A stretch of DNA of 64,000 nucleotides, taken from Tachypleus tridentatus. Its lineage: Eukaryota; Arthropoda; Merostomata; Xiphosura; Limulidae. Position 1 is the first letter of the stretch. Every line of letters begins with the position of its first letter. A model generated the notes under the pieces. It searched no databases and was not told the DNA's origin. It was given only the letters and a program-made list of their open reading frames with translations. This document shows positions 38,097 to 48,881 of this stretch, one piece after another. The position numbers were made by a program, and so were the translations under genes. Location: contig NC_134830.1 in NCBI RefSeq assembly GCF_004210375.1, forward strand, positions 43,467,094 to 43,531,093, written 5' to 3'.

Positions 38097-38314
38097 TTTT
38101 AAGATAATAATTAAATATCATATATTCACTTGGTTTTCTTGTGAAATAATATCATTTATTCGTCACACATTTATATGTCCATGTTATGAAATAATATGTC
38201 ATACATTCATCTGCACATCTCATGATCCAATATAATTTATCCGTCATATACTACCTCTCTGTCTTATGCAGTAATATCATTTATTCATCATACATTCACC
38301 TCTCTGTCTTATGA
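38097..38314. repeat. Degenerate minisatellite, period about 45 bp
   Basis: Units starting TGAAATAATATCATTTATTC-like at 38142, 38187, 38223 and 38267 (one unit is 36 bp). A family A SINE interrupts the array at 38315. Confidence 0.8.
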
Positions 38315-38595
38315 GGCCTGGCATGGCCAAGCGTGTAAAGGCGTGCGACTCGTAATCTGAGGGTCGCGGGTTCGCATCCCCATCGCGCCATACATGCTCG
38401 CCCTTTCAGCCGTGGGGGCGTTATAATGTGACGGTCAATCCCACTATTCGTTGATAAAAGAGTAGCTCAAGAGTTGGCGGTGGGTGGTGATGATTAGCTG
38501 CCTTCCCTCTAGTCTTACACTGCTAAATTAGGGACGGCTAGCACATATAGCCATCGAGTAGCTTTGTGCGAAATTCCAAAAACAAACAAAACAAA
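38315..38595 (+). mobile_element. SINE family A copy inside a minisatellite
   Basis: A perfect 11-bp duplication CTGTCTTATGA lies at 38304-38314 and 38596-38606, taken from the 45-bp minisatellite unit it entered. The tail hairpin arms are GCACA and TGTGC. Confidence 0.93.
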
Positions 38596-39040
38596 CTGTC
38601 TTATGAAATATAATAATAATAAGCACTAAACAGTTAAGTACTGGAGGTACCGAGTATTGGTTTTACATATAACTTTATAGAGCTAAGCAGTAAACAAGGC
38701 ATGAAAAAGTGCTTATTTAGTGTGCCCGAACTGTAAAACTGGGGGTTCGTAGATGGTCATTAAATAGACATGAGTGCTAAAAATAATCTCATAATTTCAT
38801 GAAGTGTTTCAGTTCTTAAGGCTATCAATGTCTAATTTTTTTTAGCTTGGCACTTAGGCAGAGGTTTTAAATTCTCATGAATAACATTAACGAAAAACAC
38901 AATTTTATATCAGAAAAATATTCATCGATGTTGAGTAGTTCACCAACATTCAGAATATTTGGTATAATTATCTGTACGTAGGATGCCACCAATAAATGAA
39001 GTCATAAGCAAATCAATTTTATATTTTTATTCTGTACGAT

Positions 39041-39176
39041 AATAAGGTATACTTAAGATTGTTATTCTTAGATGGCCATCTTCTACAATAAGGTACACGT
39101 AATGTAGGCATTCTTAGCTTGCCATCTTCTATAATAAGGTATACATAAGATAGGCATTCTTAACTTGCCACATTCG
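39041..39176. repeat. Minisatellite, period 46 bp
   Basis: Three units beginning AATAAGGTA at 39041, 39087 and 39133, with GGCATTCTTAGCTTGCCATC in the middle. Confidence 0.85.
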
Positions 39177-39818
39177 AACTTATTTTCTCTTAAGGTGGCA
39201 AATAAAACAGTTTTATCACAAACACAGTAATTCTACAAATCCTTGCAATTCAAATTAGATCCCGGTTCTCCTTGGGCACATAATCCATGCCTTACAAGTT
39301 GTATTTGCTGTGGCATACACATCTTTAACAACAAACACCAAAGCAAAAACACATTTGTATGATTTATTATTTTAAAGTCTGAAAACCATTCATTTTTTGC
39401 TAAACTGCAATATTCTCTCATTATACTGTCAAAAACAGTTAGTACATTTCCTCCCATTGTATTTTTTGGATGTGTTACGATAATTACGTCAACATTTGTG
39501 TGTACAGCAAATTTTAGAATCGGTTAAGCATATGTATATATGTTTTCAAATAACATCTATTATAAGAGATCACAAATACATTGTTTGCTATTTCTTAAAA
39601 GTATTCAGATATTTGTCTCTATTCCTATAGAAAAAATTTCCAATAGAACCAGTTACTGAGGTAAAGATTTTTTATACCTTATTAACACAGATCATATCTG
39701 GAACAAAATGACTATCAACAACATAAGGTGTTATACAATACACAATCGTGATCCCAGTCTTTGTTCTTTAGCTGTGAAAATATTTTATCAAATCAATTTT
39801 ATTAAATTATCAAATATA

Positions 39819-41074
39819 CAGGGTGTTTCAAAAATGTGTACACCCTTTGAATGATTACAAACACCATGTTTATTAAGATATATCTAGGTTTTATAATTCA
39901 AGTTTAAGAAGACAAGTGTAGAACCTTTTGACTTATCGCAAATGTTCGAACTGATGACCGTTCTGATCCAGACACTGCTGATAACGCGGAATTACAAACT
40001 TCACGAATAATTTCATTTGGTATTTGAGTGGAGTGCATTCTCTTTCAATTACTGCTCTCAGCTCATTGACTGTTGCAGGTTTTGTGCTATAAACCTTATA
40101 TTTGACATATCCTCATAAAAAAGTCCAGAGGTGTGAGATCTGGTGAACATGGGGGAAATTCAGTGCTACCTCTTCGCCCAATCCATTTGTTCAGCAAATT
40201 TTAGTCAAGATAGGCCCTCACATTACGATGTTAGTTGGGAGGTGCTCCATCTTGCTGGAAATAAAACTCCTCATCTCCAAATTGTTCTCAATGTGTGGCA
40301 CAACAGATTCTTGCAGAACGTTCAGATAAACGAGACCAGTGTCTGTGGTTTCGAAAAAGAATGGTACAGTTGCACCCAACGCTGATACTTTACACCACAC
40401 TTTAATCCCTGGTGAGTTTACGTTGTGTTCAACCGTAACGTGCGAGTTTTGAGGTGTCAGTAGGTGCAATTGTGGCGATTAACTGAGCCATTTAACTTAA
40501 ATGTGTCCTCATCGCTCCAGACAATCTTGTTTGGAAACTGTGCATCCTCTGCAGATTTTACCAGATACCACTCACAAAATTCAACTCTCCGGTCAGGATC
40601 ATCTCATCTGAGGGTGTAGACTAATGCTGAAATAAAGCTTTTCCAATGAACGCGCTTCAACATGCGATGGACGCTCGATTTTGGGATTCCTGTCTCACGG
40701 GCTGTTTACATAACAGATTTCCTTGGAGATCGGTGGAGACTTCCAACAGCTTTGCTTCTCGTGTGGGACTGGTGGACGTCCGCGGTCTTCCAGAACGCCT
40801 TTTATGGACGTCTTGAACATTTCCATTTTTTCAAACCTATCTCTGATGCGAGTAATGGTTGGTAACGTTGGTGGATCTGTTCGAAACTCCCTTCTAAACC
40901 GTCTTTACACTTCAGCTACGTTCTCGCACTTCCAATAACACTTTAAGTTAAATTTCTTTTTCAAATCTTATTCTTGCTTCTGTCATTACTTCAAATAAGT
41001 TGCATCTGTAAAAAAGAAGGTTTGAGTGAGTTATGATCATTTAAAGTGCGTATACATGTTTTTGGGACATCCTG
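39819..41074 (-). mobile_element. Complete but decayed mariner-type (IS630-Tc1-mariner) DNA transposon
   Basis: The 1256-bp element starts CAGGGTGTTTC and ends in the imperfect inverse of CAGGATGTCCC. The inverted repeats extend about 38 bp at each end, and TA dinucleotides flank both ends as expected for this superfamily. It carries a broken transposase on the minus strand. It lies in the SIX intron, opposite to the gene. Length and termini are complete, so it probably inserted whole and then decayed by point mutation. Confidence 0.85.
39933..40986 (-). pseudogene. Mariner-type transposase pseudogene
   Basis: Read on the minus strand, an ATG at 40986 opens a helix-turn-helix-like N-terminus followed by a DRGRPP linker. 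The DDE core shows NSPGIKVWC, FFFETTDTG, FQQDGAPP with its Asp at 40249-40251, and CSPDLTPLDFF with its Asp at 40138-40140. The C-terminus ends NGHQFEHLR before TAA at 39933-39935. The two visible catalytic aspartates are separated by 36 residues as the sequence stands. Several in-frame stops and at least two frameshifts make it inactive. It resembles the arthropod DDE_3-type transposases with a DUF4817-like N-terminus, by memory only. Confidence 0.8.
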
Positions 41075-41467
41075 TATATACAAATTTAATGGTTGTCTAC
41101 GTATAAACCATGAATGACAATGACGGACGCTAACACACAGAAATAAAAATATATCTAGCCTAAATTTACGGAAAATCTCCGGAAATCAGTGGATGTTAAC
41201 AATAGATTTGATGTCGAGTATTATACATCCTTTGGGTCAAAGTACAACATCTGTAATGGTACCTTTTAAGGCTGAGTTTAAAAACAACACAAAAACTCTT
41301 CCTTAGGATCTTCGTGTGGATTACCAAAAATAAAACAAATAATGTAATGAGTTCAGACACCAAACACTAAAGTAACAAAGATGGTTAAAGTGTTTTTACC
41401 ACCACAAATTTTCGTTTCAAAGTTATGTTCAAGTATCCAAGGTCGTAACGTTCAAACGAGACAGATG

Positions 41468-41730
41468 TTTGGTTTGGTTTTGAATTTCGTGCAAAGCTAC
41501 ACGAGAGCTATCTGCGCTAGCCGTCCCTAATTTTGCAGTGTAAGACTAGAGGGAATGCAGCTAGTCATCACCATCCACCGCCAACTTTTACCAACGAATA
41601 GTGGGATTGACAATCACATCATAACGCCCCCACAGCTGAAAAGGCGAGCATGTTTGGTGTGAGAGGGATTCGAACTCGCGATCCTCAGATTACGAGTCGA
41701 ACGTTTTAACTACCTGGCCATGCTGGGCCC
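41468..41730 (-). mobile_element. SINE family A copy with core deletion
   Basis: About 20 bp of the core is missing (CCGCCAACTTTTACCAACG). Head and tail are complete. It lies 0.4 kb past the mariner-type element. Confidence 0.9.
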
Positions 41731-43489
41731 GAGGCAGAGGACTGGTGGCCGAATTCTCCTTATCCAGCGGAAAATTATTTTAAGTTGGTTTTAGGTGATC
41801 TAGACAGTGTCTCTTGGTTTCATTTTTTTAGTTATCAGGACCAGTTGTTGGTGTTATAAGGTAAACTTTAATATTCGATCATTGCGACAAAACTATGAAC
41901 TTAATTTGGAATATTTTCGTGAACCTCTATTTGCTATGAAAGAAATACAAAATTACTATCACAAAACGCGACTTGCTCTTGTATTATTTCCAAGCTATTT
42001 CATCATATCTTGTAATATTGTATAATTGGAAATCATACAGTTTATGCAGACTCATAGAAAAGCTTTGTTGTCTCAATTTATAATCAATAACCTAATCATT
42101 TAATTACCTTCATATGTTAATTATCTAATAAATAATATGAGCCACATTCAAAACATATACATAATTATCTATCAGCCACAGTGCATAATTTTACGTGTGG
42201 ATGTTTTCAAAAGGAAACTGAGAGTTTTTGTTTTGATTTTAGTGAAAAAAAAAAGATAATATAAAAGGCTTAAGTCCATGTTCAGCAAAATTCCAGACAA
42301 GACAGTTGCTTCGCCTACTTCATTACTAGTTACGACACAAAAAAATATATTTTGTTTCATGATGTTAGTTACGAAATACACTAGAAGCAATGTAGCTCCG
42401 TAGTCTAAGTAATTCGGCTGTCTGTTCACAATATAAAAGAATAAACCACAAATGTTCTTTCACCAGCTACGCACATTCAGTCTCCCTAACTTTCAACTAA
42501 TTAATATATTTGTTTGTTGTTTTATTTCTTGTAATTAAAATTAACTTTCGGGAGGAAACTTTTATGTAAAGAGACATAATAAGATTAATATTTGTCATGT
42601 GTGATTTTTGGAACATTTAGTTGAATGTGAATAAACTTCAAAATTGGTGAAATAAAATATTTTATTCAGTAAGTAATGATAGTATATATATATATATTAA
42701 ATTTTCATGACCTGAAAATTTACTCTCGCCTCGCGCGACAGTTCTTTGGTTGACTTCCCGGAGATGGCGGGATGATGTGTGTGTGTGTGTGTCATTCGCC
42801 ATGAAGGTCCATTAAATACAGACGATTAGTAAAGGTACCTGTGCTTCGCAGCGCTTAACATCACTTGAATAAGTAAATACAGCTTTTGCTATCATAAAAA
42901 TTAACCGAGTTTTTACGTGCTCTAATCATTTCCTTTAAAAAGAAATAAACCTCTGTATTTTATTTGATACTCGGTAAATTTGGGAATATTTCTCAAAAAA
43001 ATTTTACTATTTGATTTATTTAGTGCTCTGTAGGCGTTTCTGTTGTTAATTTATCTAGTTGATTGTGGACTGAACTTTAGAAGAAACTCTTTTCATAACA
43101 GATGAACAGAAATGACAACTGATCAAGTTAGTATCAGCAAAAGCTAACATGGGGAATTATAATACTCAAAAAATGTTCTTAGCTTTTTACTTGGCTTGTT
43201 TCTTATTTCGATGTGCATATATATATATGTTAGGTATTCGTTATTCAGAAACCTAATAGCTATTAAATAGTGTTATGCAATATTCGAACAATTAAAAATT
43301 ACACTCAAATACATGCTAGATTAAACTGTTATATCAGACTAGTATGTGGCTTACTTACGAATCACTATACAGACATTTAGGTAATTTTAAGTCATTATCA
43401 CCAATATATTTATAATGTAACCGAAAGATGCCCGTTTTAATTTTTACACTACTTTCTACCATTTTGTAATAAATAGAGATCGGCTTATC
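41731..43489. other. Intron stretch
   Basis: AT-rich with a GT microsatellite and a small GC-rich patch near 42726. No gene is recognised. Confidence 0.5.
42776..42792. repeat. (GT)n microsatellite
   Basis: About eight GT units, next to a GC-rich stretch with CTCGCCTCGCGCGAC at 42726-42740 that may belong to an old mobile element. Confidence 0.9.
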
Positions 43490-43605
43490 CCTCATCCCCC
43501 GATGGGACAACGACAAATCTACGGTTTTACAACGTCAAAATCAATGGTTCGATTCCCTTGGCAGACATAGCAGATAGCTCACTATGGCTTTGGTTTGCAA
43601 AAACA
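43490..43605 (+). mobile_element. SINE family C copy
   Basis: CCCGATGGGACAACGACAAA, TGGTTCGATTCCC and CAGATAGCTCACTATGGCTT give a complete but diverged copy. A second copy lies 115 bp downstream in the same orientation. Confidence 0.72.
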
Positions 43606-43718
43606 CTCAACCTAACCATCCATGCTTTTAAGATGTTTATGTTAAGTAGTTTTACAAGTGGTTAATATTGCAAATAATGTATCGCCTTTTCCTTATCTAC
43701 ATAGGCTGGACTAATTTC

Positions 43719-43838
43719 CTCCCGCTAGAATAGCGATAAGTTTACGGATTTACAACGTTAAAATCAGGGGTTCGATTTCCCTCGGTGGACTCGGTAGATA
43801 GCACGATGTGGCTTTGCTATAAGAAAAAAAAACACACG
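43719..43838 (+). mobile_element. SINE family C copy, well preserved
   Basis: CCTCCCGCTAGAATAGCG, GGATTTACAACGTTAAAATC, B box-like GGTTCGATTTCCC, then the tail GTAGATAGCACGATGTGGC and TTTGCTATAAG with an A/CA-rich end. Confidence 0.8.
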
Positions 43839-44551
43839 CTGGACTATTTAGAGACTATACGTTAAAGAAAGGCAGAATATTCTAGTAGTAGGTCACATAT
43901 ACCTGATTCACAAGCAAGTTAAATCCAAACATAAGTTTATGTGTTTTGTTTTACCCTTTTTATTTTTTATAGAACTAATGAGCTGTTTGTCATAAAAGTA
44001 AGTAGAGTAAACGGACATGAGAATCAATCAGAATCCAGAACATTTTCGGTCATAAGCTTGTGTTCAAACAGCTTATCAAATATTATTAATAATTTTTATT
44101 CTTTTCCGTCTTAATAAAAAACAACATTTAAGTTGACATTCTCCGTTTATCGAACGGAAAATCACGTTTTCGCTTTACACGGGAGCGCGCTCGTCACCTG
44201 TGTATCAGAGAAGTGTATCTCATTGTAGCTGATACGATACACATCTAGATATTGATGCCACTATGCGATACCTATCTGACAAGATAGAGACGTTTTACCA
44301 AAGGTTTGTTACAAAGTTTGACAATCTTGTCTCTAATTTATTATCTATATTACTAACAGTGTCTTATTTAATTACTTCATACTTTACTAAGTGGGAGCTG
44401 ACAAGAGAAATGAAAAACAAATCTGTCTGTCTTTGTTGTTATTGTTATGAAATGAAGACATGTACTACTTAATACTCGCTTTCCTTTATAAAATCATTAA
44501 ATTTTAGCAAAAATACTTTGTTAGAAATTCTGATTTTTTTTCTGAAATCTG

Positions 44552-44679
44552 CCCCCGCCCGTGGCAAAGCAGCATGTCCTCGGACTCATACCGCTAGAAA
44601 CCGGGTTTCAATACCTGTGGTGGGTAGAGCACAGATAGCCCATTGTGTAGCTTTGTGTTTAATTCTAAACAAACAAATA
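44552..44679 (+). mobile_element. SINE family B copy, well preserved
   Basis: Head CCCCGCCCGTGGCAAAGC, GCTAGAAACCGGGTTTCAAT and tail GAGCACAGATAGCCCATTGT with perfect hairpin arms GCACA and TGTGT. It ends AAACAAACAAAT. Confidence 0.85.
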
Positions 44680-46626
44680 TTGAAAGCTTACTAAATTTCG
44701 TGAATATATATAAATCGTATCGGACAATGTATCGACACAATTGTATCATGACTTCACAACATGATACTCGTATTGCTGTATCGCTGCACCTTCACAATGC
44801 ATGATGGCTAATTACTTCTTAACTAACATAAAATACCCACACTCCGCTTCAAGGCTCAAATCCCATATCATGGTTTACAGAGGTTCCATTGTGCCAGCCA
44901 AACTTCTCTGTTATTCCCAATAACCTCTACAACTATCTCAGTGGGGGCGAGACGTACACACACAAAATAAATAAACAAAACTAGGCCTTTGCCAGTGGTA
45001 TTTGGAGATGAGTGCCAAGCTTGGTCCCTTTGACATGTGAGTTGGAGTATGATCACGGACCTAAATAGTGGTCCACATAAGATTTGAGTGATATTTTGGG
45101 CATATTTTAGCTCACCACCACTTATTAAGGACTATGTCATATAAATAAATTCACCAACTGAGCTTCCGGAGTCCGCCGACTGAATTTGGTCCTGATAGCT
45201 TCAGAACTATGGGAAAGGTTCGCGAGTAAACAAACAAATAAATTCACACAACGCCAATTAATATAGGATAACATTTAGTTGTTTGTTTGTTTTTATTGCA
45301 AAGCTATAACATAGATTTTGCATGGCTAAGTCCATAAATTTACTGATTAATCTTTAGGAAATTATAACAATTATATTTCAAGTTACCGTCCAATACGCTA
45401 ATTAATGTAAATAAACAGGTTTACTGCCAATGAGTACATTGTACGGTTAAGATATGTTTCAAAACGTATATATATACACAGAATTATTGCGATTATAATT
45501 AGTTTTAAATAATTAAATTGTATTTTTATTTCGTTTAAGACACAAGTTCTTATTTCAAACAGAGACAAAAATACAATCTTGATTAATATGTTTTACAATA
45601 TAAAACTTAGTTAATAGCTTTATTTCTGAACTTAGCAAATAATGTAAATCAGATAGTCAACACAAGTGTATATTTTTACCCGTTACAACATGAAACATGT
45701 TTTTTTTCATTAAAATTTTGGACTCTTCATGACAGTGAAATAATGTTCTATAAATTATACAAACCGTGTTTAGAATATTTGTATTAATAGCTGGAACTAA
45801 CCATGACCTCTAAATGTATTTTTATTTACTCATATCTCATTGAAAATCAGGTTGTGATCATTCATGAAATATTTAGTCTCTGATCAAATTGCTTTTCTAT
45901 AGATACATATGATGAGCAATTTCAAGTAATCGGTAGAATATAATTTAAAATTATACTTCTCATGATATAAACTGTCTCTTTAAACTAACGTTCGTGAATA
46001 GCATTTCACAAATATGCAAAATTCAGATCCTCAGCTTACTGAACGTGGATAAATAAAGATCGTATTCCATACGAAATTGCTGAGAAAAAAAACCTATATC
46101 AGTATAAGTCCGAGATAACAAATGATAATAGATTGCTATTCAGTAATATCAAATAAGTGACTATACATATATATAAATGAGGTATCATGATACAGATATT
46201 TCAATTGTGTGTCATTGATTTATGTTTTTTTTTCATGCTTTTTCCATCGTTTTTTGAAAGAAAAGTGAGTTAATACGTCACTAGCACGAGCTACGCTGTT
46301 TTTTATGCTGTTGTTGTTGCTTTTAAATGCACTACCGATTAAAGTATTGTAAGACAATTGAAATTACAAATATCTTCACGTGTTTAAACAATAAGAGATG
46401 TTGTTTATGGTATACACCGTGTTTGAGAAGGTCTGGTGTCTTTAAGTTTAGGTTATGTAAGAAATTGTGGATGTATAACAAGATAAACCAGTTGATACCT
46501 TCGTAAAAAACTTGTAGAAACGACTGATATCATTAACAAATCAAGTAACTTTCCTACCATGTTGTGAAGAATTCCAAACATCTCTATGTTCGGACTACTG
46601 AGATACAAAATATAGGTTATTTGAAG
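44680..46626. other. Intron stretch
   Basis: AT-rich, mostly without recognised repeats. The part at 44868-45056 is less AT-rich but has no supported coding signal. Confidence 0.5.
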
Positions 46627-46742
46627 TTTGTTTCTCCGTTTCAGAGCTACACGATTACCTAACTGTAGCTCTGCTCACCAAGAGTATCAGAACCGGGATT
46701 CTGTAAGTCTTCAGACATACCGCTATACAACTGGGGAGGGAG
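46627..46742 (-). mobile_element. SINE family B-like copy, diverged
   Basis: GAGCTACACGATTACCTAAC and AGACATACCGCTATACAACT mark inverted tail and head. The core is diverged. Confidence 0.65.
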
Positions 46743-46857
46743 GTTTTAGATATTCCAGTTCATTACTGTTTTGTTGTTGCAAGACATAATTGGAGCCTAA
46801 GGCCTTGGTTTATAGTAAAATATGAAGAACTTCTCAGTGAATTACTACATTTATTAG

Positions 46858-46976
46858 GTTTGTTTGTTCACGTAAGAACAACGCCACGTTAAGCTATTTG
46901 CTGTGCCCTTTGCGGGGAACAGAAACCCGGGTTATAGCTTTGCAAGTCTGAAAATTTACCGCTGTCCCACAGGGAC
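46858..46976 (-). mobile_element. SINE family B or C copy, diverged
   Basis: GGTTTGTTTGTTCACGTAAG, GAACAGAAACCCGGGTTATA and TACCGCTGTCCCACAGGG mark an inverted element whose family is uncertain. Confidence 0.6.
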
Positions 46977-47088
46977 AACAGTTTCAAGTTACTTCGAGCC
47001 AAAGTCCAGAATATACAAAGAAGATAATCGTAAAGTAACTAGGATATGCTATTTTTATTTTATAAAGTAAAGTGATATAGATCTAACC

Positions 47089-47216
47089 AGGTCAAATTAC
47101 CGTTTCTTATTGGGTGAACAAGGGCAAATTACAGTTTCTTATTGGGTGAACCAGGGCAAATTACCGTTTCTTATTGGGTGAACCAGGGCAAATTACCGTT
47201 TCTTATTGGGTGAACA
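47089..47216. repeat. Minisatellite, period 32 bp
   Basis: Almost four near-identical units with CAAATTACCGTTTCTTATTG at 47093, 47125, 47157 and 47189. TTATTGGGTG in each unit includes an inverted CCAAT motif. Confidence 0.95.
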
Positions 47217-47684
47217 GTTTAAAGAAACTTTCAAGTCACTTTTACTCGTTAACCCTTCAAACCAAACTCTTCTCTATTACAGTTACTTTACTGACCTGAT
47301 ATAAAATAAAAGAGGACTTTATTAACCAGTCCTCAGTTTTCCAGGACTTTAAAAAAGGAAATTTATTGAAATGTCTTCACCGAGCCGATATTTTTAGATA
47401 TCCAATAAGACAACCTTCAATATTTCTATTATCTTACATTTATGGATGTTAAAATTCTTACGAATTCGTACTATAATGTGATAGTCGTTTTGTTGGTGTA
47501 TTTAACGTTAGTTTAATAACAAATTACACTCTCCATAAAAAGAAAACATCATCATATAATTGACGAGAAAAAACAAACAAACCGACGACACACGTAGTTT
47601 ACAAGGATTTTGCCTACATTAGAAATAGTCAACTATTGTATGTAAATGTATCTTACGTAAAACTCGGTTATTTCTTTGTATGTT

Positions 47685-47829
47685 AAAACGGCTGGTATGG
47701 GTATTAACACTTTTACAAATAAAGTAGAGAACAACGTTTCGACCTTTCTACCTGAAGATGATGTAGGAAGATCGAAACGTTGTTGTATGCTCTCCTTGTA
47801 AAGGTATTAATACCCATACCAGCCGTTTT
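47685..47829. mobile_element. Foldback (hairpin) element
   Basis: A 145-bp inverted repeat. The outer arms AAAACGGCTGGTATGGG and its complement end at 47829. An inner palindrome AACAACGTTTCGA pairs with TCGAAACGTTGTT around a short loop. Weaker outer arms (AAATGTATCT near 47645, AGATACATTT at 47831) extend it. It may be a non-autonomous transposon or a retroelement terminus. It lies 0.7 kb upstream of SIX exon 2. Confidence 0.75.
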
Positions 47830-48541
47830 GAGATACATTTTTACTTCAAGTAGGTTTCTCGTCATCAAGAATCGTTTTTTTTTTTTACCACTTGCTTATA
47901 TTGAATATTTTAGTTGTGCATTCTGTAAGTGTAATCAAACTGGACATCTTTCTGGGTAAAATAAACTTCCTGTTTCTTTGTTTAATGTATTTATGGTTCT
48001 TCTCGTGTCTACTAAAAAAATCAAAATACTTTTAAGGATTTTACAAATTGTCGTTGACAAGTAGAATATCCCGTCTTTTCGGGGGCCTGATAGAGATTCC
48101 AAGTCTGAATATATAAAACCGTGTATATGTCATAACATTTCATGATACGTTGTTCTCTTGTGTCTGTAAGATATTTCAAAACTTATTGGTAAAATACTTC
48201 ATATGCTACAGTTTTCCATGTGTGCCGTTTTCTTGGCTTCTGTGATATATTTTAATAATGAAATTGTAATACCATATATATCATAATTTTTATGTTAGCA
48301 TATAGAACATTAATCACCCAGAGCCAAGTATATTATAGCATTGAATATAATAACGTAGATAAAAATACAAAGTCACGTTAATTTTTTAAAAAGGTTTTTG
48401 TGGAACTATTTTTTCAGAAGTTTGGTTGTGGAATTGTCTTTGAACAAACATAATCTATACTTACAGAAAGCATGACGAGTTTCATATAATAAGTTAACAG
48501 TAATCCACATTTACTTAGTGACATTTCTAATTGTTTTTCAG

Positions 48542-48881
48542 TGACCTTTGCTCTACGTCTACAACTTCAACTATCCACGTAAATGCCAGTTCAGCAGGCC
48601 AGCCAACGTGCGGACTCCAACCGTCGTCGACCAATCATGTATCACAGCGATTGTCCCCGTCATTGTGTGGACAAATGAATGAGATACTTTCCCGGGACAT
48701 GATTCGAGAAATGCCATCGTACGTTCAGAAGCCAGTTGAAGACGTTGGGCTACATTCAGTGATGACCATGGTAAAAGCAGAACCAGGGTTCTTTCCGTCT
48801 GGAATGTTCTATTCGTCGTGTCCTACAACTTTTGAACCCACTCCTCTGCATCATCCTAGTGTCACCATAACACATTTTTAA
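48542..48881 (+). CDS. Six4: SIX4/SIX5-class transcription factor, C-terminal exon
   Basis: The exon follows a pyrimidine-rich acceptor ending in CAG at 48539-48541. Its first base completes codon 294 (AG+T, Ser), so the phase matches exon 1 exactly and the joined frame is 1221 nt (406 residues plus stop TAA at 48879-48881). The 112 further residues are rich in Ser, Thr and Pro, with no fold I recognise, as expected for a SIX4 transactivation tail. VKAE at residues 371-374 (Lys372, codon at 48774) fits the sumoylation consensus; vertebrate SIX4 tails carry similar VK-x-E motifs. The tail is much shorter than in vertebrate SIX4, but the total is close to the roughly 390 residues I recall for fly Six4. 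GC content and an open frame stand out from the AT-rich flanks. A small exon between this and exon 1 cannot be excluded. Confidence 0.8.

Larger units (their letters stand above)
15518..48541 (+). other. Six4: Large phase-2 intron of the SIX4/5 gene (about 33 kb)
   Basis: The intron begins GTAATG and ends TTTTTCAG. It is filled with SINEs in both orientations, a mariner-type element, a foldback element, five minisatellites and one broken minus-strand coding remnant. I found no convincing additional sense-strand exon. Only short random-looking open frames occur between repeats. One GC-richer non-repetitive block (31040-31440) is the best candidate for an intronic regulatory element. Confidence 0.75.

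Noticed and set aside
40143..40938. Plus-strand frames in the mariner-type element
   Set aside because: Shadows of the minus-strand transposase pseudogene.
47685..47829. Hammerhead ribozyme in the foldback element
   Set aside because: CTGAAGA and GAAA occur in order, but no stem I hairpin forms between a cleavage site and the core, and stem II would be only three pairs.
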